Part shown: positions 48,871 to 60,986 of the stretch, piece by piece | How the letters are laid out: each line of letters starts with the position of its first letter | How positions within the stretch are numbered: position 1 is the stretch's first letter | Assembly: GCA_933207985.1 (NCBI GenBank) | Contig: OW240913.1 | Span: 104,768,605-104,832,604 of the forward strand | Length of the DNA stretch: 64,000 bases | Origin: Pelobates cultripes | Taxonomy: Eukaryota > Chordata > Amphibia > Anura > Pelobatidae | Direction: 5' to 3' | Program-made: the position numbers and the translations under genes | Notes under the pieces: generated by a model | What the model saw: the letters and a program-made list of their open reading frames with translations, nothing else | What the model was told of the DNA's origin: nothing | Databases searched by the model: none

Positions 48871-49225
48871 AAATGTTTTTAATATTTGCAAAATAAAATT
48901 GCAGTGAAAAATATCAGTAATAATAATTTACTGAAAACATTATCATGTTTGTAAGAGCAGATAGAAATGTTACCTTAAAAAGAAGAACACTATGCATCAA
49001 TTACCCCTTTCATTTTGGCAATAGAGATCTTCAAGGACGTCTTCAAGGTTATATCGCTACTGTAAAATGTACATCAAATACAAGCTTTAAGTATATGCGT
49101 TACAAATTTTGCCAGTATGAGCTATTGCTGTTTTAAATGATTATTTATTCTCTAATGCTATATAATATAACAAAATGATGAATAAAATTACATGAGTGAA
49201 CACTACTGCATGTCTTTGTTTATGT
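48871..49225. other. AT-rich spacer
   Basis: Nothing recognised. Confidence 0.5.
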
Positions 49226-49759
49226 GCCTAGAGCAGTGATGGGGAATCTACAGCTGGCACGCCGGGCCCTCTCTGTGAGCACGTAGCCAAAGGTCGCCAG
49301 GAGGGTGCCGCAATTGCAACCGTCCTTCTCCCCTCCATCCCCTTCCCCCGAGAGCCGATGCTCTCTCCTGCAGAGCCGGTGATATCCAAGCGCTGGCTCA
49401 GTTGGGTGCCTTCAGGGACCGGAAGGCAGATCAGAGATCTCCTTCATCAGTCTGCAGGCACGTTGCCAGCAGGGGAGGGAGAGGAAACCCGGAGCTTGCA
49501 GCTCCGCCGGGTCTCCTCTCGGGAGCACGGAGCATTGCCACGGTTACCATGGCAACACTCCATTATCGCGAGAGTGAAGTCTAACCCAGGAGCTGCAGGC
49601 TAGAATTCACTCCCCACTAGAACTGCCAGGGATTCTCCACCGGACCACTAGGGCTTCACAATCAATATCTCCCCTTCCTGGGCAAAGGTAAGAAGGAAGG
49701 AGGGATATAAAGCATATTTGTTTAATTAAAAAAAAAAACCATTATTTGTTTTAATCAGC

Positions 49760-50340
49760 CCCCAACTACACACACAATCCCCCCACTGCATCCCCATACA
49801 CAACTGGCCCCCACTGCACCCCATACACACACTGCCCCCACTGCACCCCCATAGGGTCACATTATGATTAATCATACCTCACAACAGAATGTACGTGTCA
49901 TGGTTGATTATATATTTCCTACCTGTACTATGTTAAATTTTGAATATATTGTGTATAAATGCCCCCACAGTACCCCCAGACACACCCTGCCCCCACTGTA
50001 TCCCCATACACACACTGCCCCCACTGTACCCCCATACACATACTGCACCCACTGTACTCCCATACACACACTACCCCCCCATACACACACTGCCACCACT
50101 GTACCCCATACACACACTTCTCCCCATACACACTTCCCCACTATACCCCCATACATAAACTGCCCCCACTGTACTCCCATACACACACACTGTCCCCACT
50201 GCACCCCATAAACACACTGCCCCCACTGTACTCCCATACACACACTTCTCCCCCATAAACACACTGCCCCTACTGTACCCCCATACACACACTTCTCCCC
50301 CATACACATACTGCCCCCACTGTACCTCCACCACACACAC
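49760..50340. repeat. CCCCATACACACACTG minisatellite, about 28-bp unit
   Basis: Around 18 units with the core CATACACACACTGCCCCCAC. Open frames in several phases on both strands are repeat artefacts. Confidence 0.95.
49852..49956 (+). repeat. 105-bp insert identical to 43590-43694
   Basis: Begins TAGGGTCACATTATGATTAA, ends ATATATTGTGTAT, with no mismatch to the copy 6.3 kb upstream and in the same orientation. Array units resume immediately on the right; no target duplication. Confidence 0.95.
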
Positions 50341-50415
50341 TGCCCCAACTGCTGTTGGTTTGTATTGCAATTTGGGCACTTGGGCTCAAAAATGTTTGCC
50401 ATCACTGGCCTAGAG

Positions 50416-52020
50416 TATGTTTTGAGAGGAAATTTACTCTAAAAAGAGTAGGACATGATATAAGCATTAGCTTTCTTCTAACATGCATTGAATGTGTCTT
50501 AATAAGGAACTGTTAGCATCAGAAACTGTCAAAAAGTGTGGTTGTTCTTTAACCCTTTAACCAAGTTCTATTGAAAAAAAATTACTTAAAAAATAGCATT
50601 TATTGAAAACCAGTGATGTATATATAACAGGAAATTAGGATGTTGCAGGATTAGTGTTTATTGATTTTTATCAAATCACACTTAAACATTTAAAATAATG
50701 TACCTGTTTTAGAATGTGGTTCTTTTTATTTACTCTCTGTCCTTTTAGAAACATTTTGGTTAAAAGGGGCATTATAGATGCAATACACTATCAATATATC
50801 ACAGACAAGGGCATTGTGAGGAATCTTGGAAAAATATACATTTCAGAACCTAATAAAGGAATGTATACCCAAAATGAGCAATTAAAGAAAATGTGTACAA
50901 CCCCCCACATCATTGCCCTGAATGTCTAATAGAATATGGGATACAAAAAAAACCAAAACATTACTGTTATGTACTATTACTACAAAATAATCAGATGTGT
51001 TCTTAAATGAATTGCATCAAGTAAACAATAACTAAAAACATTCAAATAGAAAATGTAGAAGATTGTTGTTTTATGACGGTTTTGGTTTTATTTCCAACAC
51101 CCAGATCACAGGGACAATTTTCAGTCTTGTCAGATAGAAAATTACTCAATTGGGTAGTGATTCAGATAACTTATGTAGTCCTCCTTGCCTGATGCCATCA
51201 TTCAGTGGTGTGGCATTTATAATAATAGTTAGAAAAGGTTAACTCTCACCCAAGATCATTTACAGTTGAGTAAAGGGGAACACAAGGCTGGCATTGTCTT
51301 AATTCTTTCAAATGAAATGAATAGATTATAAATTAACACCTTAACTACGAAATACCTTTAGTTTAAAAAAAAAAATTATAGTAACTAACAGCAATTATGT
51401 CCCCATATTTCTGTTTAGAGTAGATGGGAACTAAGGCAGGTGCATGTCATGCAAGACATCCGACAATTTAGCTTTCAAGTCACCCATCTTGTCATAATTA
51501 ATAATTGCCTGGTGGTAGCAATATGAGCTGTAATTTTCATTGTAGTACTGCTTAATGGACGGGAAAGCAGACCATGCTATGAACCTGCAGGAAAGCAGCC
51601 TTGAGAGTCACCCCCTCTTAGGAACTCCAAATTCTCTCTTAACAATGACTGCCCTGCTCCCTGTGACTGGCTCCCAAATAGTTATCTGCCAAGGACCCAC
51701 AGAGAGATATCATGGACTTCACAGGTATTTGTGCTCCCATGATACTCAACCGAGCCAAAGGCTGCCTTAGAATTATTGAAAATGTGTCACTAGACATCTG
51801 AAGTGCAATTATTATTAACAGTGACCACAGCAGTGTAAGAGGTTTGGAGCATATATAGAACAGGGTTTGCACATGGAAAGATGCTATTTGTCACATGTTT
51901 AGAGGGCACAAGAGATCCTCCACCTAGGTGTATTTGAACCATAGCTCAGCCCTGGTTCAGAGATGCATACTTTTTAAAATGATGTAAATGTACACATTTA
52001 TGTGTGTGTCTTTAGTCATG
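50416..52020. other. Intergenic, nothing recognised
   Basis: AT-rich to 51500. 51540-51780 is of mixed composition, without supported coding frames. Confidence 0.5.
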
Positions 52021-52027
52021 CTTATCC

Positions 52028-52365
52028 CACTGGCGGAACTACCGCGGTTGCAGGGGTCGCATTTGCGACTAGGCCCGTCATTCCAGGGGGCCCAGCTGCC
52101 TTGTCAACCCCTGCGACCGGGGTGCCCGCCAGCATTTTGGTGCTGCCCCGACAGCGCGGAAAAACCGCCAGGGCTGCATTGAAGGAGGCCACCCGATGGC
52201 AATGAATTTCCTGGGGCCCAGTCAGTGCTGTGGCGCTTTAGGAGCGTGACCGAGCCCCAGTGATGATGTCAGAGCTGGGAGGAAGCCGTCACTTCCTCCC
52301 AGCCAACAGAGCGCCGCACAGGAGGAAGCCACTGGACCCCAGGTAAGTCACTACATTTTTTTAAC

Positions 52366-52400
<35 letters not shown>

Positions 52401-52598
52401 TAGAGAATGTCTGTATCAGTATATTTGTGTGTGTGTGTGTCTGTCTGTATGTCTATGTGTGTGTCTGTGTGTGTCTATGTATGTGTGTCTGTATGCATGT
52501 GTCTCTGTGTGTCTGTATGTATGTGTCTCTGTGTGTATGTGTCTCTGTGTGTATGTGTGTCTGTATGTATGTGTGTGTGTTTGTATGTCTCTATGTAT

Positions 52599-52632
<34 letters not shown>

Positions 52633-53110
52633 CTACATGTCTGTGTGTGTGTGTCTCTGTGTGTATGTTTGTGTCTGTAAGTATGTGTGTCTGTATGTAT
52701 GTGTGTCTGTATGTATGTATGTATGTGTCTGTGTGTGTTTGTATGTCTGTATGTATGTGCCTGTGTGTGTCTACGTGTGTGTGTGTGTGTGTGTGTATGT
52801 GTGTGTCTGTATATATGGGTCTCTGTGTGTATGTGTGGATGTTTGTATATATGTGTCTGTGTCTGTGTGTCTGTATGTATGTATGTATGTATGCATGTTT
52901 GTGTTTGTGTGTATGTGTGTCTGTGTGTGCCTACATGTATGTGTGCATGTGTGTGTGTCTGCATTTGTATCTGTTTGTCTGCATGTGTTAGGGGGCGGGG
53001 ATGTCTGGGGGTGGGGATGTATGGGGTTGGGGTAGATGTATGGGGGCGGGAACATTTGGGGTAAAAGGTAGATGTATAAGGGGCCCTCGGGGCATGCAGG
53101 TTTGGTTCCC
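52028..53110 (+). mobile_element. Non-autonomous hAT-type element with TG array
   Basis: Begins CACTGGCGGAACTACCGC, one mismatch from the end of the element at 1130 (which reads minus). The GC-rich left third is homologous to 850-1130 and includes CTGGGAGGAAGCCGTCAC and CCCCAGGTAAGTCAC. It then passes into a 620-bp TG array and a G-rich tail (52991-53060). The right terminal repeat and target duplication are not visible. Confidence 0.6.
52369..52990. repeat. Long TG/TATG/TCTG microsatellite
   Basis: About 620 bp of TGTGTG, TGTATG and TGTCTG units. Frames of up to 244 residues are Cys/Val or Thr/His strings. Confidence 0.97.
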
Positions 53111-53339
53111 AATGCTCCTCAATGAGGAGAATTGGAATGGATAATCGCATAGGAAGCCATTTCTCCTTGATGATGTTGTGTGAGGCTAATAAGTGAGCTG
53201 CATGCAGGGATCATTAGCGGTTTGAAAAGGTAAGTCAGTTCTTTGTTTTCTTCATTTTTATGGCAAATGAGAGGTAAGGAGTGAAACGTAATACAACTAG
53301 GGACAGGGGCACTGTAGTGTTCATTTAAGGCCACAGCAG

Positions 53340-53412
53340 CAGTTTCTGGCAGTTATAGTTCGATTGTAAATTTTTTTACAGTAAGGTTACACCCGAACTA
53401 CAATTCCCAGAA
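53340..53412. repeat. Small fold-back, CCCAGAAAC ends
   Basis: GTTTCTGGCAGTTATAGTTCG at the left and CGAACTACAATTCCCAGAAAC at the right are imperfect complements. About 73 bp, probably a tiny MITE. Confidence 0.55.
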
Positions 53413-53615
53413 ACATAGGCATATAGAGCAATAAAGGAAACACTTCAGGTTGGGAGGGATGAGTAAAAAGGGTAGACTTGGGATGTAAAAATATATATAT
53501 ATTTTTTTAAATTAAAGAATTACTAAATAAAACACCTAGCTGTTTCTTATCCTACACATTGCACAAAACATGACCTAGTATCACTTTATTATTAACTAAG
53601 AGGTTTGTATATTAA

Positions 53616-54138
53616 AGGATCACTATAGGGTCAGGAACATAAACATGTATTCCTGACCCTATAGTGAAAACCCTCCATTTAGTGCTTGCCCCCCCCAGCC
53701 CCCTCAGAATGGGTTAAAACTCACCTTGGTGACATCATTGAAATTGCAGATTTTTAGCCAATCCAATGCTTTCCCCTGGGGAAAGCATTGGATTAGCTAA
53801 ACTCGACAAGGGGGCAGGGCCAAACACCATTTTGGCCAACCAGCATCTCCTCATAGAAATGCATAGAATCAATGCATCTCTATGAAGAAAATTCAGCGTC
53901 CCTATGCAGAGCATGGGGACGCTGAACGGCAGGGCTGCCTACTGTGCAGCCCTGAGCCAAGAAGCCCCTCCAGTGGCCATCTGAGGAGTGGTCACGTGGA
54001 AGTGTCCATAGGGGGCAATGTAAACACTGCCTTTTCTCTGCAAAGGAAGTGTTTACATGAAAATTCTTGAAAGGAGCTATTATACTCACCGGAACAACTA
54101 CATTAAGCTGTAGTTGTTCTGGTGACTATTGTGTCCCT
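53616..54138. mobile_element. T2/Kolobok-like TTAA MITE with intact target sites
   Basis: 523 bp between TTAA (53612-53615) and TTAA (54139-54142). The left subterminal region is itself a hairpin (CACTATAGGGTCAGGAA with its complement). The right end is TAGTTGTTCTGGTGACTATT then GTGTCCC. Internal hairpins at 53766-53789 (AATGCTTTCC with GGAAAGCATT) and module CTCCTCATAGAAATGCAT. A short frame is not supported. Confidence 0.85.
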
Positions 54139-54142
54139 TTAA

Positions 54143-56069
54143 AGGATCAATCTATTATTATAAAAACATATATGTACTTCTAGGTTTAACATGTTCCTGG
54201 TAGCATTGTTGGGTCCTCTGTAAAAAAATAAAAGAAGATAAATTAACCTTTATTCTGGTTCATCCAGATGATCTCAAGTTAATCAAATACTTCTTCATAA
54301 AGAATGCCAACAGAATTCTCCCAAACAGAAAGTTTTTATTAGGAAGTGATAGAGACACTCTTGCTGGCAAATATAAACAATGCTGTTTATCACAAACTGC
54401 GATATTTAAATTTTTTAGAGTGGTGACAGAACCTAGGACCATTACATTAAGCTGTTGAGTTTTTAGTGTTTTTAGTGCTTTAATAGCAATGATTCAACAC
54501 CTGTTTAGAATAGCTGCCTTGAAAGATATGTCTCCATTTCAAATGAACTGGAAACCGGGGATCTGCAGACTCTTCAACTTAGTGCTGAGAGCTCATCACA
54601 GAAGGATGTGCAGCTCCCACTGCCCTGCATACTCTTCTAGGTGCAGACCTTCCTCTCCATTCTTTCATAGCTCACAGCCTGATATGGGCAGGGGAGGCAG
54701 AGCTAGCAGCAGGAACTGGTTTTCAGTTTGCTTTTGCAACTTAAATGCTGATTAGACTTACAAATACCTGCCAACATATGTCTACTGAATGGTGCTTTCA
54801 TTGCCTGGTGCCGACACACCACTGGGTAGATAATTTGTTAAAATGTTGGATTGTCTAAGGGACCAGGCTTGTAGTGAATAATTATATACATTTTTTATTT
54901 ATTTTTTTCATATACTATCCATATTTCACCATGTGAAAAAATGCAACATATTAATGACTAATGCAACCAATCAAATGTCCTACAATGGTTTTAGTGCCGG
55001 GCTGTCCCTTAAATTAATTGATTTCACTCATGTTGCATATTAATTTTTCATACTGTGGGGCAGCTCTCTTCGTGCAGCACGTCATAGCATGTGGATATAT
55101 GTCCAGGACAACATGCTAGAGCTGGCAACCCTAATTGTGGGCCTGTGATCTGTGGAGTCACAATCAGGATTTAGTCTTAATCAAGTGTAGTTAGTGTTAG
55201 TCTTAAGACTAGCCTACAGTACAGTAAATTAATCCTTAATTCCCTTATTTCGTCAGTTATCAGAAAGTGATAGGTGATAGAGCAGTTGGATAATTCAGTT
55301 TATTGCAGTTTGTATTCTCTTACCATTGCAGTTGATGCAGTACAGGGCTCATATCCTTGGCAATAACATTTTGATGATGTACAAATGAATTAATTTATTA
55401 TTGCTGATAAGCCATGAGAGCCTACTGCTCTAAAATGCACGTCCCATCACCCTAAATCAGCCCAGCGGTGGCTGTTGTATGAAGCTAAACAGCTTCTTGA
55501 AGTTCGTAGTTGACAAGACCTGCTGTAGCCTACAAGAATTTTGTTAAATTTAATCCAAACTTGGTGGGATTTCTGATTCTACTGATTTACAGCTTGGGAA
55601 GAGGCAGCTATTGATTTTTGCAGGATTTTTTCACAGCAAGTAAAAAAAAAAAAAGCCAGTCTCCTTATTATATAGAGTGTTGACAAGTAAGAAAAAAAAA
55701 ACCTTCTGGAATGTATCACTCTATCTCCATTACACTCAACTGTCATCTATTTGCACAAAACTAGTGTGTGTCTCATTGTGTCTCTATTAAAGTCAGACAG
55801 GTCTCCCATGGGACTTTAAATTAATGGTCTGGTGGCTTGCTGTATAAACTCAGAGCTTTTGTATTCATTTCTATAGATTTATATTTTAGAAAAATATATA
55901 TGTTAAAAAAAATATAACCATAACAATACAGGTCTGGGATAAAGGATGCAAAAAAATCCCTGATCTTTCTTCCCAAACCTTGTAATAATACTTAAATCAT
56001 TAGCTGTGTTAGATAATTGATGGCCATTCAGCTCTTATTTCCCAGACTGAAGATAAGGGTTCAAGGGTC
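54143..56069. other. Intergenic, possibly starting with a second TTAA MITE
   Basis: AGGATCAATCTATTATTATA directly after TTAA at 54139 looks like another MITE left end. The rest is AT-rich without recognised genes. Confidence 0.4.
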
Positions 56070-56760
56070 CATTGTGCACTGCTGAAGCTGTGTCAGCAGG
56101 TTGCAGTTCCTCTCATCACCGCTGGAGGCGCTTGTGGACTAGTTTTCAGAAGAGGCTGCACATTAAAGTTCCAAGCTGTATGAGTAGGAAAACAGGGCTC
56201 TCTCTCTCTCCTGGTCTCGGCATATTAGAAAGCGGAAGAAAAAAAACAGGATCCAAAAGATAAAGAAAATCCCTGCCTCAGTGAGCACTGCTGTGAAATC
56301 TCTGAACAAGTAACCAGCGCTGATATCCCAGGTCAATATTCCGTCGAGAGAATGCGCGAGCGGTAGGATTCTGACACTGAAGGCAGGGGAGAGAAGCATG
56401 ACGATGACACACATACAGTGCATAAGGTTTTATTTGCTCTGTGCCTGGAATTTAAAGGAAGTAGTTGGATGCTGATGGAATTATTATTATTGCCTTATGA
56501 AGAATAAAAAGGATGGAACTGATGTCTGAGATCAAGGATCATTGAGGGATGAAGGAAGTAGACCCAGCAAGCATTAGATTGCAGAGATCGAATGCTGCAA
56601 AAAGAACTGGTAAATACTTTGCTGCTGTGACTCATGGGGGAGATGCATTGAGCTGTTCTGTGTGAGGGGCTGGGGGGTTTCTGCATCCTTCCTGCAGGTG
56701 TGGAAGTTGAGGGGATGTAGGGGAGTGAGAGCAGGAGGTCGTGGAGCAAAACAACATACC
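56070..56760 (+). other. CpG-richer unique island; candidate first exon
   Basis: Unlike its surroundings, it is non-repetitive with CpG clustering (for example CCGTCGAGAG, ATGCGCGAGCGG around 56340-56365). A donor-like CTG|GTAAAT is at 56609/56610 on the plus strand. There are no long frames with motif support, so any transcript here would start with a non-coding exon. Gene identity unknown; inference only. Confidence 0.3.
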
Positions 56761-59700
56761 CCCTAACTTTGCAAATCTTTTTTGGGGGGTGGGGGGGATC
56801 TTTCTAGGGGGCCATACAAAGTGCTCATCATAAGGCTCAGCTGAGGTTTATTTATTTTTATTGTCCTCCAACACAGGAGACAAGTGGATGAGTGATAGAC
56901 GGTTCTAAATGTGATTCCATGTATTTCCATGTAAGATTGTGTATGTATTTATATCTAGATAAATAGAGACATTATGGTATTTAGCCTCATTGTGGTGGGG
57001 TAATAGTGGGCTGCCACTCTGGCCTGAATGTTGTGTGATGCAAGGTGCGAGCTGTGAAAGGGTTAGTGTTTAACTGATTTTGGATTAGTTCCAAGCCCGT
57101 CAGAAGAAACTGCAGTTATTCTATGTTAAAGTTTATTTGTAACAGCATTACAGTGAATATTATTATTTTTTGTATTGTTTGATAAAATAATACAGAAGCA
57201 GAGTATATACAGTATACATATGCACACACACGTACAAATACACACACACACACACGTACAAGTACACACACACACACACACACACACATACATGTAGACA
57301 CACACAGTATCACAGCTCAGAACGCCAAGAAAGCTTCGACTTCACATCTCACCCCTCCCCTCAACTAACTACAGACTCTTTGACATTCCTCTCAAAAACA
57401 ATATAACCCTCACAAATTACCTAATACAATCTGCCTTCCAACAATATTAGCTTGTTGAATATTGCTTTGGTGTGTGAAAAGCTGCAGAATTGAGGTATTC
57501 CTTTTAGGTTGGGTGGATAAGGGGAGGGGAATGGGGTATTAATCATGATCATTGGAATAATACCTAGATGGGGTTAATCAGCTTTTATTTCACAGCTAGT
57601 TTTAAAAAAAAACAAAACAATATTTCCCCAGCAACATATTCAATGTATCTATCTGCAAGGTCTACAGTGAGGAATATGCACACGTTTGTTGCAGAAATTG
57701 ATGGGTTCCACCTGAAGAACATGTCATTATTTATACAGGGAAAATAAATATGCTGATATTAAAAACTCTTTTTTTGATTTTGTAATTCATGGAAAATAAG
57801 ATATAGGGCTAGGATTTGACTGAAAATTCCCATTAGAAGATGGAGAAAGGGCTGTACACCTCTTTGTTCATCTTAAGTGCATTTACTTGTGTTAGAAAAA
57901 ATCTTAGCCATATTAACTTCAGTTTACAATTCCAATCAAGCATTCTGTATGCAATAGATATTCTTGTTTGCTATATACCAATTCATTCTTGGGTGAGACT
58001 TTGGAAAATGAAGGCTTTAAATAACCATTGACTTATTTGTACACATTGTAACAATATATGCATTATGGGTCTTTTTATTTTTCATTGAATTTATTTAATA
58101 GTAGAAATTAGCATGATGATGTCATCATATCATTAAAGTGTTGTATAGTGATACTTTTTAGGCATGTTTTAAAAAAATCTTAGCATTGGTTGATATTTTT
58201 GTCCATTTCTAAGTAAAGCTGCAACCCTATGTATAAAGCCAGAAACAGAAAAGCATGTTTCTAAAATAATTTAAAAGGATCGTATCATGCCCCAATAATC
58301 TGACATCAGATTGGTATATAAAATCAAATCTGATAATTTAATCTGGTGCATGGTTTCTGTCCCAGATTAAGGAAATAAGATTTCTGGAGAATGGTAACTG
58401 TATATACATGTTTAAAATGTTGATGTGCTTGTAATAATCTCTGACAGTTCAATGACATGATCTCTTTACCTGGTTCTCCTTTCAAAGATTTTTTTTTAAA
58501 TATAACATATTTCATTTGGTTGAACTCTAATCACCTCCTGTCATCTGGAACCTAATTTACGTGTTACATTTTTAGCCTCCTTCACAATCGCATTGAAGGG
58601 AGCTGTATGAAAATGAATGCTTGGATTGTTAGAATCCTGAGATCAGTAACTAAGGACTAACTCTAATTAGGAAACAATAAGAATGATGTAATATATTTCT
58701 TTTACCAGATAATTTTTTTATAAAAATCAGATGTGATTTGTTAAAATGCATCATCCTTTGCTTTTTGGTGATTAGGGATTCCGTATTGGTAATTGGATTT
58801 CGGTACCATATATCGTACAGGAGATTAAATAATAAATGCCATTCATCAATACTGCCAGAGTCCAGTGTCATGTTCATAAAACAATGGTGAGGCACACTTT
58901 GAAGCAGTTTATTTGAAGGTTTATCTTTGATGGAGCATTTTCTTTTTGTTCCGCTAGTAATTCACGTGGACAGTATACTGTATTTATGGACCTCTATATT
59001 GATGCTCTGCATTCATACAAAAGGAAGATATATTGTCCATGCATCTTATTCTCTTGGTCCATTACAAAGCACGTGACTCGAAGAATCATTGAAAATTCCT
59101 AGAGAACAGCCATGCTTACCTGGTTTTCCAGGAATTGTTCCTTTCTTATAAAATAAATACAAATATAGCACACGTTTTACATTTAAAAAAAAAGTAATGA
59201 ATATTGCATATGTGATAGACATACTATATATGTCCATACGTGGTAATGAAAGGATATAACAAGCCATAGAGTCCACACGTCAGTGGTTCATTAGCCCTTT
59301 GGTCCCAAAGTTAGTGCTTTTGTAGTAGGCCACAATTGGTTTAAACAGCCATATTGTGCTCATCAGGATAAAGGCGGTTGCCCACAGCCTGTAAACTGTA
59401 GGGACACTACCTTGCCTAGTTACCTTTGATGCAGTCTAATGAGGATGTTTTGCTGAATGTATTTTAGAATATATAACGATTGAAGGGTTTGGTGGGAATA
59501 TTGTGAACTAGATTAATGCATTTCAAAGTAATGCCATGTGTATAATTTGAATCCCTGTCAAAAAAGGTGAAGAACCAATGAATTACATTTCTATAGGTTC
59601 TGCAACTGCCAAAGATCAGAGAATTCAGATATAAAGATGTAACTCTTTGTAAATACTGTTAATGCTTGTTGCCTTTCTTTTCACCATCACTTGCTTCTCT

Positions 59701-60424
59701 GACACTTTGTTGGGAGTGGAAAACTGGCCTTCTAGCTTCTTTTTAAGTGCAACTCCTATAAATCTCTGCCAGTCTCATTCTAGCTCTTTGTATTTAAAGA
59801 ACCCTTATCTAGAACATAGTCTTTCTAAATTAAAACTCTAAATATTGACATTGAGCATTTAGGATCAATTTTCCCATTTCGTTTTTTGTCCATTATGTTT
59901 GTAATACAAATTGATGCTACAAATATAGTTTGTGTTAATATATAGTTTTGCTGGATTTCGCAGGGTTAAAAATGTTCTACTGTGATGTTGCAAGGTTGTA
60001 GAAGAATTTTAGTTGTGTGAAAAGAATGAAAATATGATGTACTACTATGACGACAGCTTTATCAGCAACAAGACTCGCTACATACCTGCAAACACATTTA
60101 GCTTACAATATAACCAGCAAGCGACTTGAGCGACTCAGGACCTCTCAGGTCCTATACAACATATACAGATACATTACAGTAACACTCTGAGTTCAAGCAG
60201 TGGACTGGAACCAAACATTTGTGTTACCAATTAAGGATACACTTTTTATAATACATGCTCTGGTTTCGTAGGATCAAACCTTATGTAAAGTGCCATTTGT
60301 ACTTATAAACCCATCCCAACTTTACCATTTGTTTACACAACCTACCTAACAGAAATTCCACTATATTTGTATTGTGACACAAAAAAACAAAAAAAAATTA
60401 CTAACTGCATAACAATTCCCCCTC
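56761..60424. other. Intergenic, mostly AT-rich
   Basis: CA microsatellite at 57220-57305. Non-repetitive block 58680-59060 (see findings). No genes recognised. Confidence 0.5.
57220..57305. repeat. CA microsatellite
   Basis: Interrupted CACACA with CGTACAA interruptions. Confidence 0.95.
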
Positions 60425-60590
60425 GTGAGTCAGTACTTGGTGGAATCACCCAACACTGTAATTATAGCTGTCAGTATTTTAGTTAAGTCTCTACTTTGCT
60501 CATCTGAATTTAAAACTTGACAATTTGTCTTGAAACAATCACTCAAGCTATGTCAATATTTACAACCAGAACATTAATATAATTATGAGA
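60425..60590 (-). mobile_element. Tc1-like transposon remnant
   Basis: The minus strand ends GGTGATTCCACCAAGTACTG, which reads GDSTKY-stop, the C-terminus typical of another Tc1 subfamily. Preceding text matches the antisense of its last transposase third. Different subfamily from the element at 2.8-4.4 kb; heavily decayed. Confidence 0.6.
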
Positions 60591-60986
60591 AATGTAAGTA
60601 GATATATTTTTAGGTGTTGGACGGTTTATTTGGATGGTTTATTTGGTGAAAGAATGTGGGGCACATTTCCCAGCCCCCTTTTGTTTAGTGAAACAAAGTG
60701 AGATATTCAATATTAGTGGACCACTATGCCAAGAGCACAGAATATTTATATTTACTGCACAATCCATGGACCACACAACAGTTCACATCTGGCATGCATA
60801 GAGGGGATGGGAACCCCATCACATTTTAGTTTCGGCTAACATCCCAGTTTGTTTTCGACCCAGCAATATACCAGGGGTGGCAGCTGCAGGACTTGCTTAA
60901 TAAGCAGATTATTTGCAAAAAACATGTTTATTTATATGTAATAGTTTTCATGGCCACCTACAGAAGATTTAACATGTTTTCAATAT

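Larger units (their letters stand above)
49234..50407. mobile_element. hAT-Charlie-like element with exact 8-bp duplication
   Basis: 1174 bp from CAGTGATGGGGAATC to the complement of CAGTGATGGCAAAC, flanked by the exact octamer GCCTAGAG (49226-49233 and 50408-50415). The left third is GC-rich (a GGGTCTCCTCTCGGGAG block). The right half is a minisatellite of CCCCCACTGTACCCCCATAC and CACACACTG units (49760-50340). A 105-bp foreign segment (49852-49956) interrupts the array. No transposase. Confidence 0.93.

Noticed and set aside
49959..50340. Regularly spaced repeats like a CRISPR array
   Set aside because: The spacers are variants of the same unit, the array is inside a hAT with an 8-bp duplication, and the host is a eukaryote.
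52373..53150. Open frames of up to 244 residues on both strands
   Set aside because: Translations of TG/CA arrays (Cys/Val or Thr/His strings) in several phases; no start context or motif.
60860..60880. hAT terminus (CAGGGGTGGCAGCTGCAGG)
   Set aside because: No partner end or 8-bp duplication found.
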